DNA of 50,098 nucleotides from the NCBI RefSeq assembly GCF_001418475.1, contig NZ_LIQX01000269.1:1-50098 (forward strand), in the 5' to 3' direction. Every line of letters starts with the position of its first letter. The stretch's first letter is position 1. The translations under genes were made by a program, and so were the position numbers. Origin of the DNA: Streptomyces ossamyceticus. GTDB taxonomy: Bacteria > Actinomycetota > Actinomycetes > Streptomycetales > Streptomycetaceae. Below the pieces are notes generated by a model, which worked only from the letters and a program-made list of their open reading frames with translations, searched no databases and was not told the origin of the DNA. Positions 17,190 through 25,130 of the stretch are shown piece after piece.

Positions 17190-17560
17190 ATGCCGTCGGT
17201 GCTGGGGCTGATGGAACAGCGTGAGGTGCGGGCGAGGCAGGATCTGGAGTCCTGGACGGAGGTCCTGGAGCAGGCTCAGGCGGAGGTGGATGCCGCGCGG
17301 GAGCGGGTCGAGCGGGTCCGGGTGGGGCGTGAGGAGCTCGTGTCGGTGCTGGCGCGACGGCGAAGCCGCCCGCCGCAGGCGCCAGGCCGCCGACGACGCA
17401 CTCGCGCACGAGATCACCGTGCTGCACCTCGCCTCCCGCCGTACCTACGGTGTCCCGCGGGACAGCCCGGCTGTCAACGGCATCGTCACCGGCGCTTCCA
17501 TGCCGGCCCCGAGAACGCGGGGATGGACCGTACGGTGTCGTCGGTGAGACGAAGGGAATG
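17190..17560 (+). pseudogene. IS3-like transposase remnant with coiled-coil N-terminus
   Basis: From ATG 17190 the frame reads MPSVLGLMEQREVRARQDLE and continues as a coiled coil to about 17355. It then breaks. The neighbouring frame carries DDALAHEITVLHLASRRTYG followed by VPR, resembling the early catalytic-domain segment of IS3-family OrfB transposases. The DDE residues beyond are missing. Most likely a decayed insertion element of uncertain exact family; no terminal inverted repeats were found. Confidence 0.45.
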
Positions 17561-17664
17561 TGGGCCCCGTGTACCGGAGGGTCGATCCACCGGCTTTTGA
17601 GTCGCTGCGCGTTGGAAAGGGAATCCGCTGCGCATGCCTCCTCGGGCTTCCAGCGCGCCATTAG

Positions 17665-17677
17665 CATGACTGTCATG
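17665..17677 (+). promoter_or_regulatory. Inverted repeat at the TetR gene start
   Basis: CATGAC-T-GTCATG covers the two candidate ATG codons of the regulator gene and no ribosome-binding site precedes either. A leaderless transcript with an autoregulatory operator at the start is possible (inference). A similar dyad with a 4-nt spacer lies at 49994-50009. Confidence 0.35.
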
Positions 17678-18271
17678 AGTATCCAGGCGGCGACGGCTCG
17701 TGCCGGCTATCACCATGGCGGCCTGCCCGCCGCGCTGCGCGCTGCCGCGATCCAGATCGTCCAGGAGTCCGGGGTGGCGGGCTTCTCCCTCTCGAAGGCC
17801 GCCAAGCGGGTGGGTGTCAGCAGCGGAGCGCCCTACCAGCACTATCGCGATGGGGAGGCGCTGCTCGCGGACGTCGCGGTCGAGGGGTACCGCGAGATCC
17901 GTGGAGCGATGCGGCAGGTCACCGTGGCCGATCCGGCTGAGCGGCTCGGCGGGCTTGCCGCCGTACAGACACGGTTCGCCCGCGAGCACCCGGCCGTGTT
18001 CGCCGTCATGTCTCACTGCGGGCTGGGGCCCGCTACCGACCCGGGACTGGCTGCCGAGGCGGAGCGCACGGTCGCGCTGATCCGTGAGGTCGCGGGTGAG
18101 GTTGCCGGAGCGGACGGGTCCCACGAGCTGGCGTTGTCCTGTGTCGCGGTGGCGCAGGGCTTTGCCCAGCTCAGTTCGGACGCCTGTCTCGCGGCGGGTG
18201 CGACGGCGGGCCAGATGGCCGACCGGGCGAGAGAAGTTGTCACACTCCTCGCCCGGAGTGCTGCGGCCTGA
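17666..18271 (+). CDS. TetR-family transcriptional regulator
   Basis: Repressor of about 201 residues. The N-terminal helix-turn-helix reads YHHGGLPAALRAAAIQIVQE, then GFSLSKAAKRVGVSSGAPYQ and HYRDGEALLADVA. The C-terminal part resembles the TetR_C_33/WHG-type ligand domain (REHPAVFAVMSHCGLG). ATG 17666 and ATG 17675 are both possible starts. It converges on the metallo-hydrolase gene at 18389-19702. That gene's upstream dyad (19770-19816) is a candidate target, though the regulator is not adjacent to it. Confidence 0.87.
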   Translation: MTVMSIQAATARAGYHHGGLPAALRAAAIQIVQESGVAGFSLSKAAKRVGVSSGAPYQHYRDGEALLADVAVEGYREIRGAMRQVTVADPAERLGGLAAVQTRFAREHPAVFAVMSHCGLGPATDPGLAAEAERTVALIREVAGEVAGADGSHELALSCVAVAQGFAQLSSDACLAAGATAGQMADRAREVVTLLARSAAA

Positions 18272-18388
18272 TACCCGGCAGGCTCCGGCGGCCGGTGATG
18301 GTCGCGATATCAGTCGGGTGCCTGCGGCTGGCGTACCGATCGTGTGTGCAGGGTTGTCGGGTGTGCGGAGGGGTGTCAGAGGTCCCTG

Positions 18389-19702
18389 TCAGTTCCCTGG
18401 GGTAGGTTTGCCGGCTTCCTGGTGGATGGTGAGGGCGGTCACGGCGCCGGCGGGGGCTCCGCTGTAGACGGCCAGCAGTGCTGCCATGCCTTCCAGTTCT
18501 TCCAGGGTGGTCCCGTTGGTGAGGGCGAGCCGGATGTGCGGGCGCAGCCACTCCGGTGCGGAGCCGCCGGCGGCCAGGGCGGCGATGCTGATCAGGCTGC
18601 GGTCGCGGGGGGTGAGAACGCCATCACTCCAGGCATCGCCGGTGGCCCGGACGATCTGGCGGGCGACGAGTTCGCCGACCTGTTCGCGCATGGTGGCGAA
18701 GACCTGGTCGGCGGGCAGCGCGAGCTCCCGGCCGATGACGTCGAGGCCGGTGGTCCAGCGTCGGCCGGGGCCGTCGGCGAGTTCGGTGTGGACGGCGTCG
18801 ACCGTGAGAGCCGCGAAGCCTGCGTTGGCCCAGTCGAGACGGCCTTCCGCCATGGAGGCCATGAGGAGCGGCAGGTACTCCTCCAGCGGGGTTCCGGCCT
18901 CCTGGGCGGCCTGGACGCCGTCCCGCAGGTCGGTGAGGTAGGTGCGGTAGTCGGAGATCAGGGAGGCGTCGGTGCTGTTGCCGTGGCCGGGTATGACGAC
19001 CTTCGGGTGCAGCCGTTCCAGGGCACGGAGCAGGTCGAGCCACTTGGCGGAGCCGTTGCCCGCGGATTCGGCCTCCAGCACGGGATGCTGCTTGTTCTCC
19101 AGCAGGTCACCGGCGAACATGATCTGCTCGTCGGGAAGGAAGACGATCTGGTCGCCTGCGGTGTGGCCGGGGCCGAAGTGGCGCAGCTGCACGACGCGGC
19201 CGCCCAGGTCCAGGTCGAGTGCGCTGTCGTAGACGAGGTCGGGCAGGACCGTCTCGACGTCGGGGAGCAGGCCGGCGAAGTCACCGCCGAGTGCGCGGAT
19301 GCCCCCCGCGTGGCGTTCACCCTCGGCGAGGAGTTCGTCACGCTGGCTGCGGTTGCAGATGATGGTTGCCTCGTCGGCGAATGCCGGGGCGCCCATCGCG
19401 TGCTCGGCGTGGAAGTGGGTGGTCGTGAGGTAGAGCCTGCGGTCGCCCGCGACCTCACGGGCGGCGCTGAGCACCCGCTCGCCGTTGGCCCGGCCCAGCC
19501 CGGTGTCGATGACCAGGGCGGAGTGCTCGCCGACGACGATCCCGATGTTGGGGACGAGGAGTTTGCCCTGGTCAGGGATGACGAAGACGCCTCGGGCGAT
19601 CTCCTCCCGCAGGGTGGTGTCCACCAGGGGTGCCGGGAATTCTCCGAAGGGCGTCGCGTTCATGCGCTCGTGTCCGCAGGTCGCGGAGGGGGCGTCGTTC
19701 AT
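18389..19702 (-). CDS. MBL-fold metallo-hydrolase fused to a carboxymuconolactone-decarboxylase-like domain
   Basis: A 437-residue two-domain protein. Residues about 30-260 form a metallo-beta-lactamase fold: VIDTGLG, the metal motif THFHAEH (His96, His98, His101; Glu replaces the usual Asp), GPGHTAGD, MFAGDLLEN and a final VIPGHG. Residues about 340-430 resemble carboxymuconolactone decarboxylase/AhpD: LTPRDRSLISIAALAAGG and LRPHIRLALTNGTTLEELEG. The AhpD-type CxxC is absent. ATG 19702 has AGGAGAC 5 nt upstream. The substrate is unknown; lactone or quinone-like compounds are possible. Confidence 0.88.
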   Translation of the reverse strand: MNDAPSATCGHERMNATPFGEFPAPLVDTTLREEIARGVFVIPDQGKLLVPNIGIVVGEHSALVIDTGLGRANGERVLSAAREVAGDRRLYLTTTHFHAEHAMGAPAFADEATIICNRSQRDELLAEGERHAGGIRALGGDFAGLLPDVETVLPDLVYDSALDLDLGGRVVQLRHFGPGHTAGDQIVFLPDEQIMFAGDLLENKQHPVLEAESAGNGSAKWLDLLRALERLHPKVVIPGHGNSTDASLISDYRTYLTDLRDGVQAAQEAGTPLEEYLPLLMASMAEGRLDWANAGFAALTVDAVHTELADGPGRRWTTGLDVIGRELALPADQVFATMREQVGELVARQIVRATGDAWSDGVLTPRDRSLISIAALAAGGSAPEWLRPHIRLALTNGTTLEELEGMAALLAVYSGAPAGAVTALTIHQEAGKPTPGN

Positions 19703-19769
19703 GACCTGTCTCCTGTGCGTGTCGTGTGAGGAGCAAGGGGCGCCGGGGCAGACGTCTCGTCTCTACGGA

Positions 19770-19816
19770 CTTCCCCTCAACCAATCTAAGACACTCTTAG
19801 ATCGGTTGAGGGGAAG
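19770..19816. promoter_or_regulatory. Long operator-like palindrome upstream of the MBL-CMD gene
   Basis: Arms 19770-19790 and 19796-19816 are complementary over 21 bp with one mismatch and a 5-nt centre (ACACT). The core CTAAG-ACACT-CTTAG resembles the operators of TetR or MarR repressors. It lies 68 bp upstream of the MBL-CMD start. A terminator is an alternative reading, but no gene ends here. Confidence 0.65.
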
Positions 19817-20308
19817 CTACCACGGAACATCTGGCCGAGTTCGGCGTGCACCCCGAAGGCCCTGCGCTGATGCGCTCACCATCGCCTTCCCCGGCGTCAC
19901 ACTGTTTCGAGGCTGCCCGCGAACTTGCCTGCGACAGCACGGTCGAGCTGACCTGCCGCGCGTGCTCGGCTCTGGGCCCCGGGCGTTACTGTCCGTGCCG
20001 GGGAGCGTCAACGATGTGCCAGGCTCAGCGAGGGGCCGTGGCGCTGCCTGGCCGGTGTTGGCGTAGTAGGCGGCAGCGCTGCGCGTGACAAAGAATGCGG
20101 CCACCGCCCCGCCCGTGTAGTGCGCGCGAGGTGCCGTCTGCGCCGTACGGCTCTGGATCCTTCGTATGTGTAGGAACCGGGCGACGGTGTGCTCACCGCG
20201 ATTCGACTACGCCGAGCGTGCGCTCGAACTGGTCGATCAACACCGCATGAGATGGTCCTCCCGGTCCCGGTCCCGGTGCCGAGCTGGCGCGCGGAGCGGC
20301 GCGGTGTG
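19817..20308. other. Intergenic stretch, no gene seen
   Basis: 492 bp between the palindrome and the end of the fucose-synthase gene. Short frames on both strands have no family character. It separates the MBL locus from the polysaccharide cluster. Confidence 0.4.
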
Positions 20309-21295
20309 TCACAGGGCAGCGGACGCTCGGTGTTCCACGTACCAGGCGTACGCTTCGGCGATCCCCTCCCGCAGGCCGATACGCGGGGCCCATCCCAGAG
20401 TGGTGATCCGGGAGATGTCAAGGACCTTGCGTGGGGTGCCGTCCGGCTGGGCCGCGTCCCACTCGACGGCCCCCTGGTAGCCGACGACCTCTGCCACCAG
20501 TTCGGCGGCCTCCCGGATCGTCAGGTCCGTGCCGGTGCCGACATTCACCGATCCGTCCGCGTCGTAGTGCTCCAGCAGGTACAGGCATGCCCGAGCCAGA
20601 TCATCCACGTGCAGGAACTCCCGGCGAGGTGTTCCGGTACCCCAGTTCACCACTCGCCGTGCCCCTGCCGTACGGGCCTCGTGGAAGCGCCGGATCAGCG
20701 ATGCCAGGACATGGGAATGCTCGGGGTGAAAGTTGTCGCCGGGGCCGTAGAGGTTGGTCGGCATGGCGGAGATCCAGGGGAGACCGTGCTGCCGCCGCAC
20801 CGCCTGCACGTGCAGAAGTCCGGCGATCTTGGCGATGGCGTAGGCGTCGTTGGTCGGCTCCAGCGCACCGGTCAGCAGCGCCTCCTCTCGAATGGGCTGG
20901 TCGGCGAATTTCGGATAGACGCAGCTGGAGCCCAGGAACAGCAGCCGCTCCACCCCGTGTTCCAGGGCCGCGTCCAGCACGTTGACCTGGATACGCAGGT
21001 TGTCGGAGAGGAACTCCGTGGGACGGGCGGCATTCGCCTTGATCCCCCCCACTCGTGCGGCGGCCAGCACCACCACATCCGGCCGGGTCGACGCGAACCA
21101 GTCGAGGACGGCACGGCGTTCGCGAAGGTCCAGTTGGGCGGAGCAGGGTCCGACCACGTCGGTGAAGCCCTCCCGCTCCATGTGCCGGCACACCGCGGAA
21201 CCGACGAGTCCACGGCTTCCGGCCACGAATACGCGCGCGGAGCGATCGAGGGGGCGGTGAGCGTACCCGCAGGGTGCTGAGGCGGGCGAGCTCAC
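20309..21295 (-). CDS. fcl: GDP-L-fucose synthase (GDP-4-keto-6-deoxymannose epimerase/reductase)
   Basis: Catalyses the last step from GDP-4-keto-6-deoxy-D-mannose to GDP-L-fucose with NADPH. 328 residues, extended SDR fold: nucleotide motif GSRGLVG (26-32), AARVGGIKAN, GSSCVYPKFADQPI and catalytic Tyr152/Lys156 in YAIAK. The segment AMPTNLYGPGDNFHPEHSHV is diagnostic of the family. GTG 21295 overlaps the upstream gene's TGA (GTGA), so translation is coupled to the kinase gene. Members usually start near the RVFVAG segment, so about 20 N-terminal residues are extra. It works with Gmd at 23014. Confidence 0.93.
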   Translation of the reverse strand: MSSPASAPCGYAHRPLDRSARVFVAGSRGLVGSAVCRHMEREGFTDVVGPCSAQLDLRERRAVLDWFASTRPDVVVLAAARVGGIKANAARPTEFLSDNLRIQVNVLDAALEHGVERLLFLGSSCVYPKFADQPIREEALLTGALEPTNDAYAIAKIAGLLHVQAVRRQHGLPWISAMPTNLYGPGDNFHPEHSHVLASLIRRFHEARTAGARRVVNWGTGTPRREFLHVDDLARACLYLLEHYDADGSVNVGTGTDLTIREAAELVAEVVGYQGAVEWDAAQPDGTPRKVLDISRITTLGWAPRIGLREGIAEAYAWYVEHRASAAL

Positions 21296-22827
21296 CGCTG
21301 AGCGCTCCGGTCCGCGGTCATGGAGTGAGGCTCGACGTCGAGTGCCTCCTGTGCGCCGGTGGCCTGGGCATCCTGCTCTCCGCCTGGAGTCGGCACGGCC
21401 GGAGCGCCACCGACGGGCGCCGTCTGCCTGCCGCCGCGTAGTTTGGAGAATCGGCCGGCCGTCCGGTGCTGCGGCCGATATTCGTACGTATAGCCGTACG
21501 TGCTGCCCTCCTCCTTCGATGACGTCATGTTCAGCACCGTGCCGAGCACGGAAGCGCTGACGTGCTGCAGTGCGCGAAGGGCTGCGCCGACCTGGTCGCG
21601 GCTGGTGCGTGAAGCCCGCACCACCAGCAGGTAGCCGTCCACGACGGTGGCGATCACGGACGCGTCCGCCACCGGCAGCACCGGTGCGGTGTCCACCACG
21701 ACATGGTCGAACTTCTCTGCGAGGCCGCGCAGCACGGCCCTCAACTGGGCGCTGCCCAGCAGCTCGGTGGGATTGGGTGGCACCGAGCCACTGGTCAGCA
21801 CTGAGAAGGAGCCCACGGACTGCAGCACCTGGTGCACCTCGGCCTGGCCGATCAGCACGGTGGTCAACCCGGCGTCCCGCACCAGACCCAGGACACGGGC
21901 AGTGGACGGCCGGCGCAGGTCGGCGTCGACCAGGCACACCGAGGCACCGGTCTCGGCCAGCGCCGCGGCCAGGTTGATCGCGACACTGGTCTTCCCCTCA
22001 CGAGGCAGCGGGCTGGTTACCGCGATCACCTTCGGCGGCTGGTCCACGTCCACGAACCGCAGACTGGTACGCAGCCGCCGGAAGCCCTCGGCGCGCGGTC
22101 CGTGCAAGTCGTCGAGCAGTGCCACGGGATGGCGGGTCGTCCGTGGGTCGTGCGCGACGCTGCCGAGCACGGGAGGGCCACCGGACCCGGCCAGGAGCTC
22201 GGTGAGCGTCTGCATGTCGCGTACCGAGCGATCCATCGACTCCCTCGCCACTGCGAAACCGATCCCGAGGACCAGCCCGGCCATCAGCCCGATGGTGAGG
22301 TTCACCGCCGGGCGCGGGGAGAAGGGCGCGGTGGGCACGGAGGCCGGTTGGGTGATGCTCAGCCGCACCGGGGACGTCCTCGCGTCGTCCGGGCGCTCAA
22401 GGCCGCGGACCACCTCGGCGAAGCGCTTGGCCACAGCGTTGCTGATGCGGGCAGCCCGCTCCGGCCGGGTGTCCGTGACGGTGAGCCGGAGCAGCACCGT
22501 GTCGGGCTGCGTGGTCGCGCTGATGCGACGGCTCAGTTGATGCGGCGTCATGTCGAGACCCAGGGCCTCCACGACGTACCGGGACACCAGAGGACTTGCC
22601 GCCACCTCCGCGTACGACCGGACCCGAGCCTGGGTGAAGACATTTCCTTGTGCGAGCTGGAGGGTGTCGGACCCCTCCCGCACGGACACGAAGAGCTTCG
22701 CAGTGGCCCGGTACTCGGGGTTCGCCGTGTGGGTGATGAGTGCCCCGACCGCCGTTCCGAGCAAGGCCAGCACGGTGATGGCACGCCAGCGGCGAGAGAG
22801 GACTCGTAGGTAGTCGCGCAGGTCCAA
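21292..22827 (-). CDS. Polysaccharide co-polymerase fused to a BY-type tyrosine kinase
   Basis: A 511-residue membrane protein that sets polysaccharide chain length and couples it to tyrosine phosphorylation. The Wzz-like N-part has helices at about 16-36 and 174-196. The kinase part has Walker A PLPREGKTS (Lys279), Walker A' CLVDADLRRP (297-307) and Walker B HVVVDTAPVL (375-384). A tyrosine cluster (Tyr444, 446, 448, 450) provides autophosphorylation sites. TTG 22827 begins the typical LDLRDYLRVL with AGGGA 8 nt upstream; a longer frame to 22926 lacks support. A partner phosphatase lies at 39824. Confidence 0.9.
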   Translation of the reverse strand: MDLRDYLRVLSRRWRAITVLALLGTAVGALITHTANPEYRATAKLFVSVREGSDTLQLAQGNVFTQARVRSYAEVAASPLVSRYVVEALGLDMTPHQLSRRISATTQPDTVLLRLTVTDTRPERAARISNAVAKRFAEVVRGLERPDDARTSPVRLSITQPASVPTAPFSPRPAVNLTIGLMAGLVLGIGFAVARESMDRSVRDMQTLTELLAGSGGPPVLGSVAHDPRTTRHPVALLDDLHGPRAEGFRRLRTSLRFVDVDQPPKVIAVTSPLPREGKTSVAINLAAALAETGASVCLVDADLRRPSTARVLGLVRDAGLTTVLIGQAEVHQVLQSVGSFSVLTSGSVPPNPTELLGSAQLRAVLRGLAEKFDHVVVDTAPVLPVADASVIATVVDGYLLVVRASRTSRDQVGAALRALQHVSASVLGTVLNMTSSKEEGSTYGYTYEYRPQHRTAGRFSKLRGGRQTAPVGGAPAVPTPGGEQDAQATGAQEALDVEPHSMTADRSAQR

Positions 22828-23013
22828 GACGTCCGTCCCTGATCGGATCAAGTGAGTGCCGCCCTCACCGTACGACACCAGTGGCGAAATGAGTGGTATA
22901 TGCCTTGAGTCAGGCAAAGATTGCAATGATTGGTATTAAGGCGAATTGACGGGTTTGACTGCCCGGGGGAGGCTGTTCCGCTCATCTGCGTCACCCCGCA
23001 GCAAGGAGTGCAT
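22828..23013. promoter_or_regulatory. Divergent promoter region between kinase and gmd genes
   Basis: 186 bp of locally AT-rich sequence (22885-22955) separates the divergent kinase and gmd genes. It contains the small dyad TGCCT-TGAGTC-AGGCA (22901-22916) and TATTAA at about 22933. Exact -35/-10 pairs could not be assigned for either direction. Confidence 0.45.
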
Positions 23014-24048
23014 GTGACTGTCAAGAAAGCGCTCATCACCGGTATCACCGGCCAGGACGGCTCCTACCTCGCGGAGCTGCTGCTGAAGAAGGGGTATGTG
23101 GTGCACGGAATGGTTCGTCGCGCCTCGACCTTCAACACGCAACGCATCGACCATCTCTACCGGGACCCGCACGATCCCGAGGCTCGCATGTTCCTCCACT
23201 ACGGCGATCTCACTGACGGCACCCGGATCGCCGGCCTCCTGGAGCAGGTCCAGCCGGACGAGGTCTACCACCTGGCGGCCCAGTCCCACGTCCGGGTCTC
23301 CTTCGACGAACCGGAGTTCACGGGTGACTGCACCGCGCTCGGAACAACGCGACTGCTGGAGGCCATCAGGACGACGGGCCTTCCCTGCCGCTTCTACCAG
23401 GCCTCCAGCTCGGAGATGTTCGGAGCCTCCCTGCCGCCTCAGCACGAGAGGACGCCCTTCCACCCCCGCTCCCCCTACGGTGTCGCCAAGGTCTACGCCT
23501 ACTGGGCCACCCGCAACTACCGCGAGGCGTACGGGATGTACGCGGTCAACGGCATCCTGTTCAACCACGAGTCCCCCCGCCGCGGCCCCACCTTCGTCAC
23601 CCGCAAGGTGGCCATGGCCGCCGCACGCATCAAGGCCGGCCTCCAGGACGTCGTCTACCTCGGCAATCTCGACGCCCGACGGGACTGGGGGTACGCGGCC
23701 GAGTACGTCGAGGCGATGTGGAGGATGCTGCAACAGGACGAGCCGGACGATTACGTGGTCGCCACCGGCGTCAGCCACAGCGTGCGCGAATTCGTCGAGC
23801 ACTGCTTCGCCCACGTCGGCCTCGACTGGCGCGACCACGTCCGTTTCGACGACCGCTATCTGCGCCCGTCCGAGATCGACGATCTCGTCGGTGACGCCTC
23901 CAAGGCCGCACGCGTCCTGGGCTGGCGGCCGACCGTGCTGGCCCCGGAACTGGCCCGGCTGATGGTGGACGCGGAACTGGACGGGCTCGGGCAGGGTGTC
24001 GTGGCCACAGCGTCGCCTTCTCCCGCGCAGGCGCTGGTCGGCCTGTGA
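23014..24048 (+). CDS. gmd: GDP-mannose 4,6-dehydratase
   Basis: Converts GDP-D-mannose to GDP-4-keto-6-deoxy-D-mannose, the precursor of GDP-fucose, GDP-rhamnose and related sugars. 344 residues, extended SDR: GITGQDG (10-16), MVRRAS, catalytic Ser133/Glu134 in SSSEMFG, Tyr155/Lys159 in YGVAK, and [16 protein letters not shown], diagnostic of Gmd. GTG 23014 has AGGAG 5 nt upstream. The ATG two bases earlier is out of frame. Start of the rightward part of the polysaccharide cluster. Confidence 0.95.
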   Translation: MTVKKALITGITGQDGSYLAELLLKKGYVVHGMVRRASTFNTQRIDHLYRDPHDPEARMFLHYGDLTDGTRIAGLLEQVQPDEVYHLAAQSHVRVSFDEPEFTGDCTALGTTRLLEAIRTTGLPCRFYQASSSEMFGASLPPQHERTPFHPRSPYGVAKVYAYWATRNYREAYGMYAVNGILFNHESPRRGPTFVTRKVAMAAARIKAGLQDVVYLGNLDARRDWGYAAEYVEAMWRMLQQDEPDDYVVATGVSHSVREFVEHCFAHVGLDWRDHVRFDDRYLRPSEIDDLVGDASKAARVLGWRPTVLAPELARLMVDAELDGLGQGVVATASPSPAQALVGL

Positions 24049-24097
24049 CCGTCGGAGCGGGCAGAGGCGGCATGAAGAAGGAGGAGGAAGGCGGCAG

Positions 24098-24859
24098 ATG
24101 AGTCTGCGACACACGGCCCGCTTGGCGGCCCGTCGCCTGGGCGTCGACTTCGAGCGGTTTCCCGAATGCTCCTCCGACTACCGCTTGGTGCGGCTGTTGC
24201 TGCGCGCGGGCATCGACGTGGTCCTCGACGTCGGTGCGAACGGCGGCCAGTACGGAGCGATGCTCCGCCGGTTCGGATATCGGGGGCGCATCGTGTCGTT
24301 CGAGCCGTTGCATGGAGCGCTGGAGACCCTGCACCGGTGCACGGCGCGGGACCCCTTGTGGCGGGTCTTCCCCTACGCTCTCGGTGACCGTACGGCCACG
24401 GTCACGCTGAATGTGGCGGGCAATGACGGAGCCAGCAGTTCCGTCCTGCCCATGTTGCCGAGGCATGTCCAGGCGTGCCCCAGCGCTCGTTATGTCGGCA
24501 CGCAGGAAGCCGAACAGCGCCGCTTGGACGAGGTCTGGCCACAGGCGGTGGAGTCGCAGGAACGCGTGTTCCTCAAACTCGATGTGCAGGGTTACGAGGA
24601 GTCTGTCCTCGTCGGAGGCGGAGACCGCATCCGGCGTTGCCATGGGCTGCAGATGGAGGTCTCGTCCGTACCTCTGTACGACGGCGGTCTGCTGATCGAC
24701 CGGGCGATCGAGCTGGCCCAGCGCCGCTACGGATTCACGTTGATGGGGATGGAGCCCTGCTTCATCGATCAGCGGACGGGCCAGGTGCTGCAATACGACG
24801 CCGTATTCATGTCCGACCCGTCCCGGTGCGCGAAAGGCGAGGAAGCGGCGCTCCTTTGA
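24098..24859 (+). CDS. FkbM-family methyltransferase
   Basis: SAM-dependent O-methyltransferase of 253 residues, probably modifying a sugar of the polymer. The SAM site is VVLDVGANGGQYG (from residue 41), with SFEPL, the family hallmark LKLDVQGYE and C-terminal LQMEVSSVPLY. ATG 24098 has the strong AGGAGGAAGG upstream. It follows gmd by 49 nt. The acceptor is unknown; FkbM enzymes in exopolysaccharide clusters often cap or decorate sugars. Confidence 0.9.
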   Translation: MSLRHTARLAARRLGVDFERFPECSSDYRLVRLLLRAGIDVVLDVGANGGQYGAMLRRFGYRGRIVSFEPLHGALETLHRCTARDPLWRVFPYALGDRTATVTLNVAGNDGASSSVLPMLPRHVQACPSARYVGTQEAEQRRLDEVWPQAVESQERVFLKLDVQGYEESVLVGGGDRIRRCHGLQMEVSSVPLYDGGLLIDRAIELAQRRYGFTLMGMEPCFIDQRTGQVLQYDAVFMSDPSRCAKGEEAALL

Positions 24860-25046
24860 CGGGATGCGCCGCTTCTCTCAGTCGCTTCTCTCAGTCACAT
24901 CTCCCTGTCGCTTCTCCCGGCGGTTCGACTGTTCACCGCGCAGTTCCCCGGCCCGCAGGACGGGGCGACGACAAGGTTCTCACCGCTACGGCGGACGCCC
25001 TGCGCTGCGGGGGTGCCCCCGTTCGGGGGGCGTGGGCCCGACCTGA

Positions 25047-25078
25047 GCCGGAAACGGCATGGCAAAGCCGTCTCCGGC
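25047..25078 (+). terminator. Stem-loop between methyltransferase and flippase genes
   Basis: Arms 25047-25058 and 25067-25078 pair over 11 of 12 positions with an 8-nt loop, followed by the AT-rich CTCTATATATTG. A second smaller stem (CGGGGG/CCCCCG) precedes it at about 25010. It probably terminates gmd-fkbM transcription. The AT-rich bases after it may be part of a new promoter for the flippase. Confidence 0.5.
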
Positions 25079-25130
25079 CGCCTCTCTATATATTGTGCAA
25101 AAATGTGCGATTTCAGACGCGCTTCCGGGC

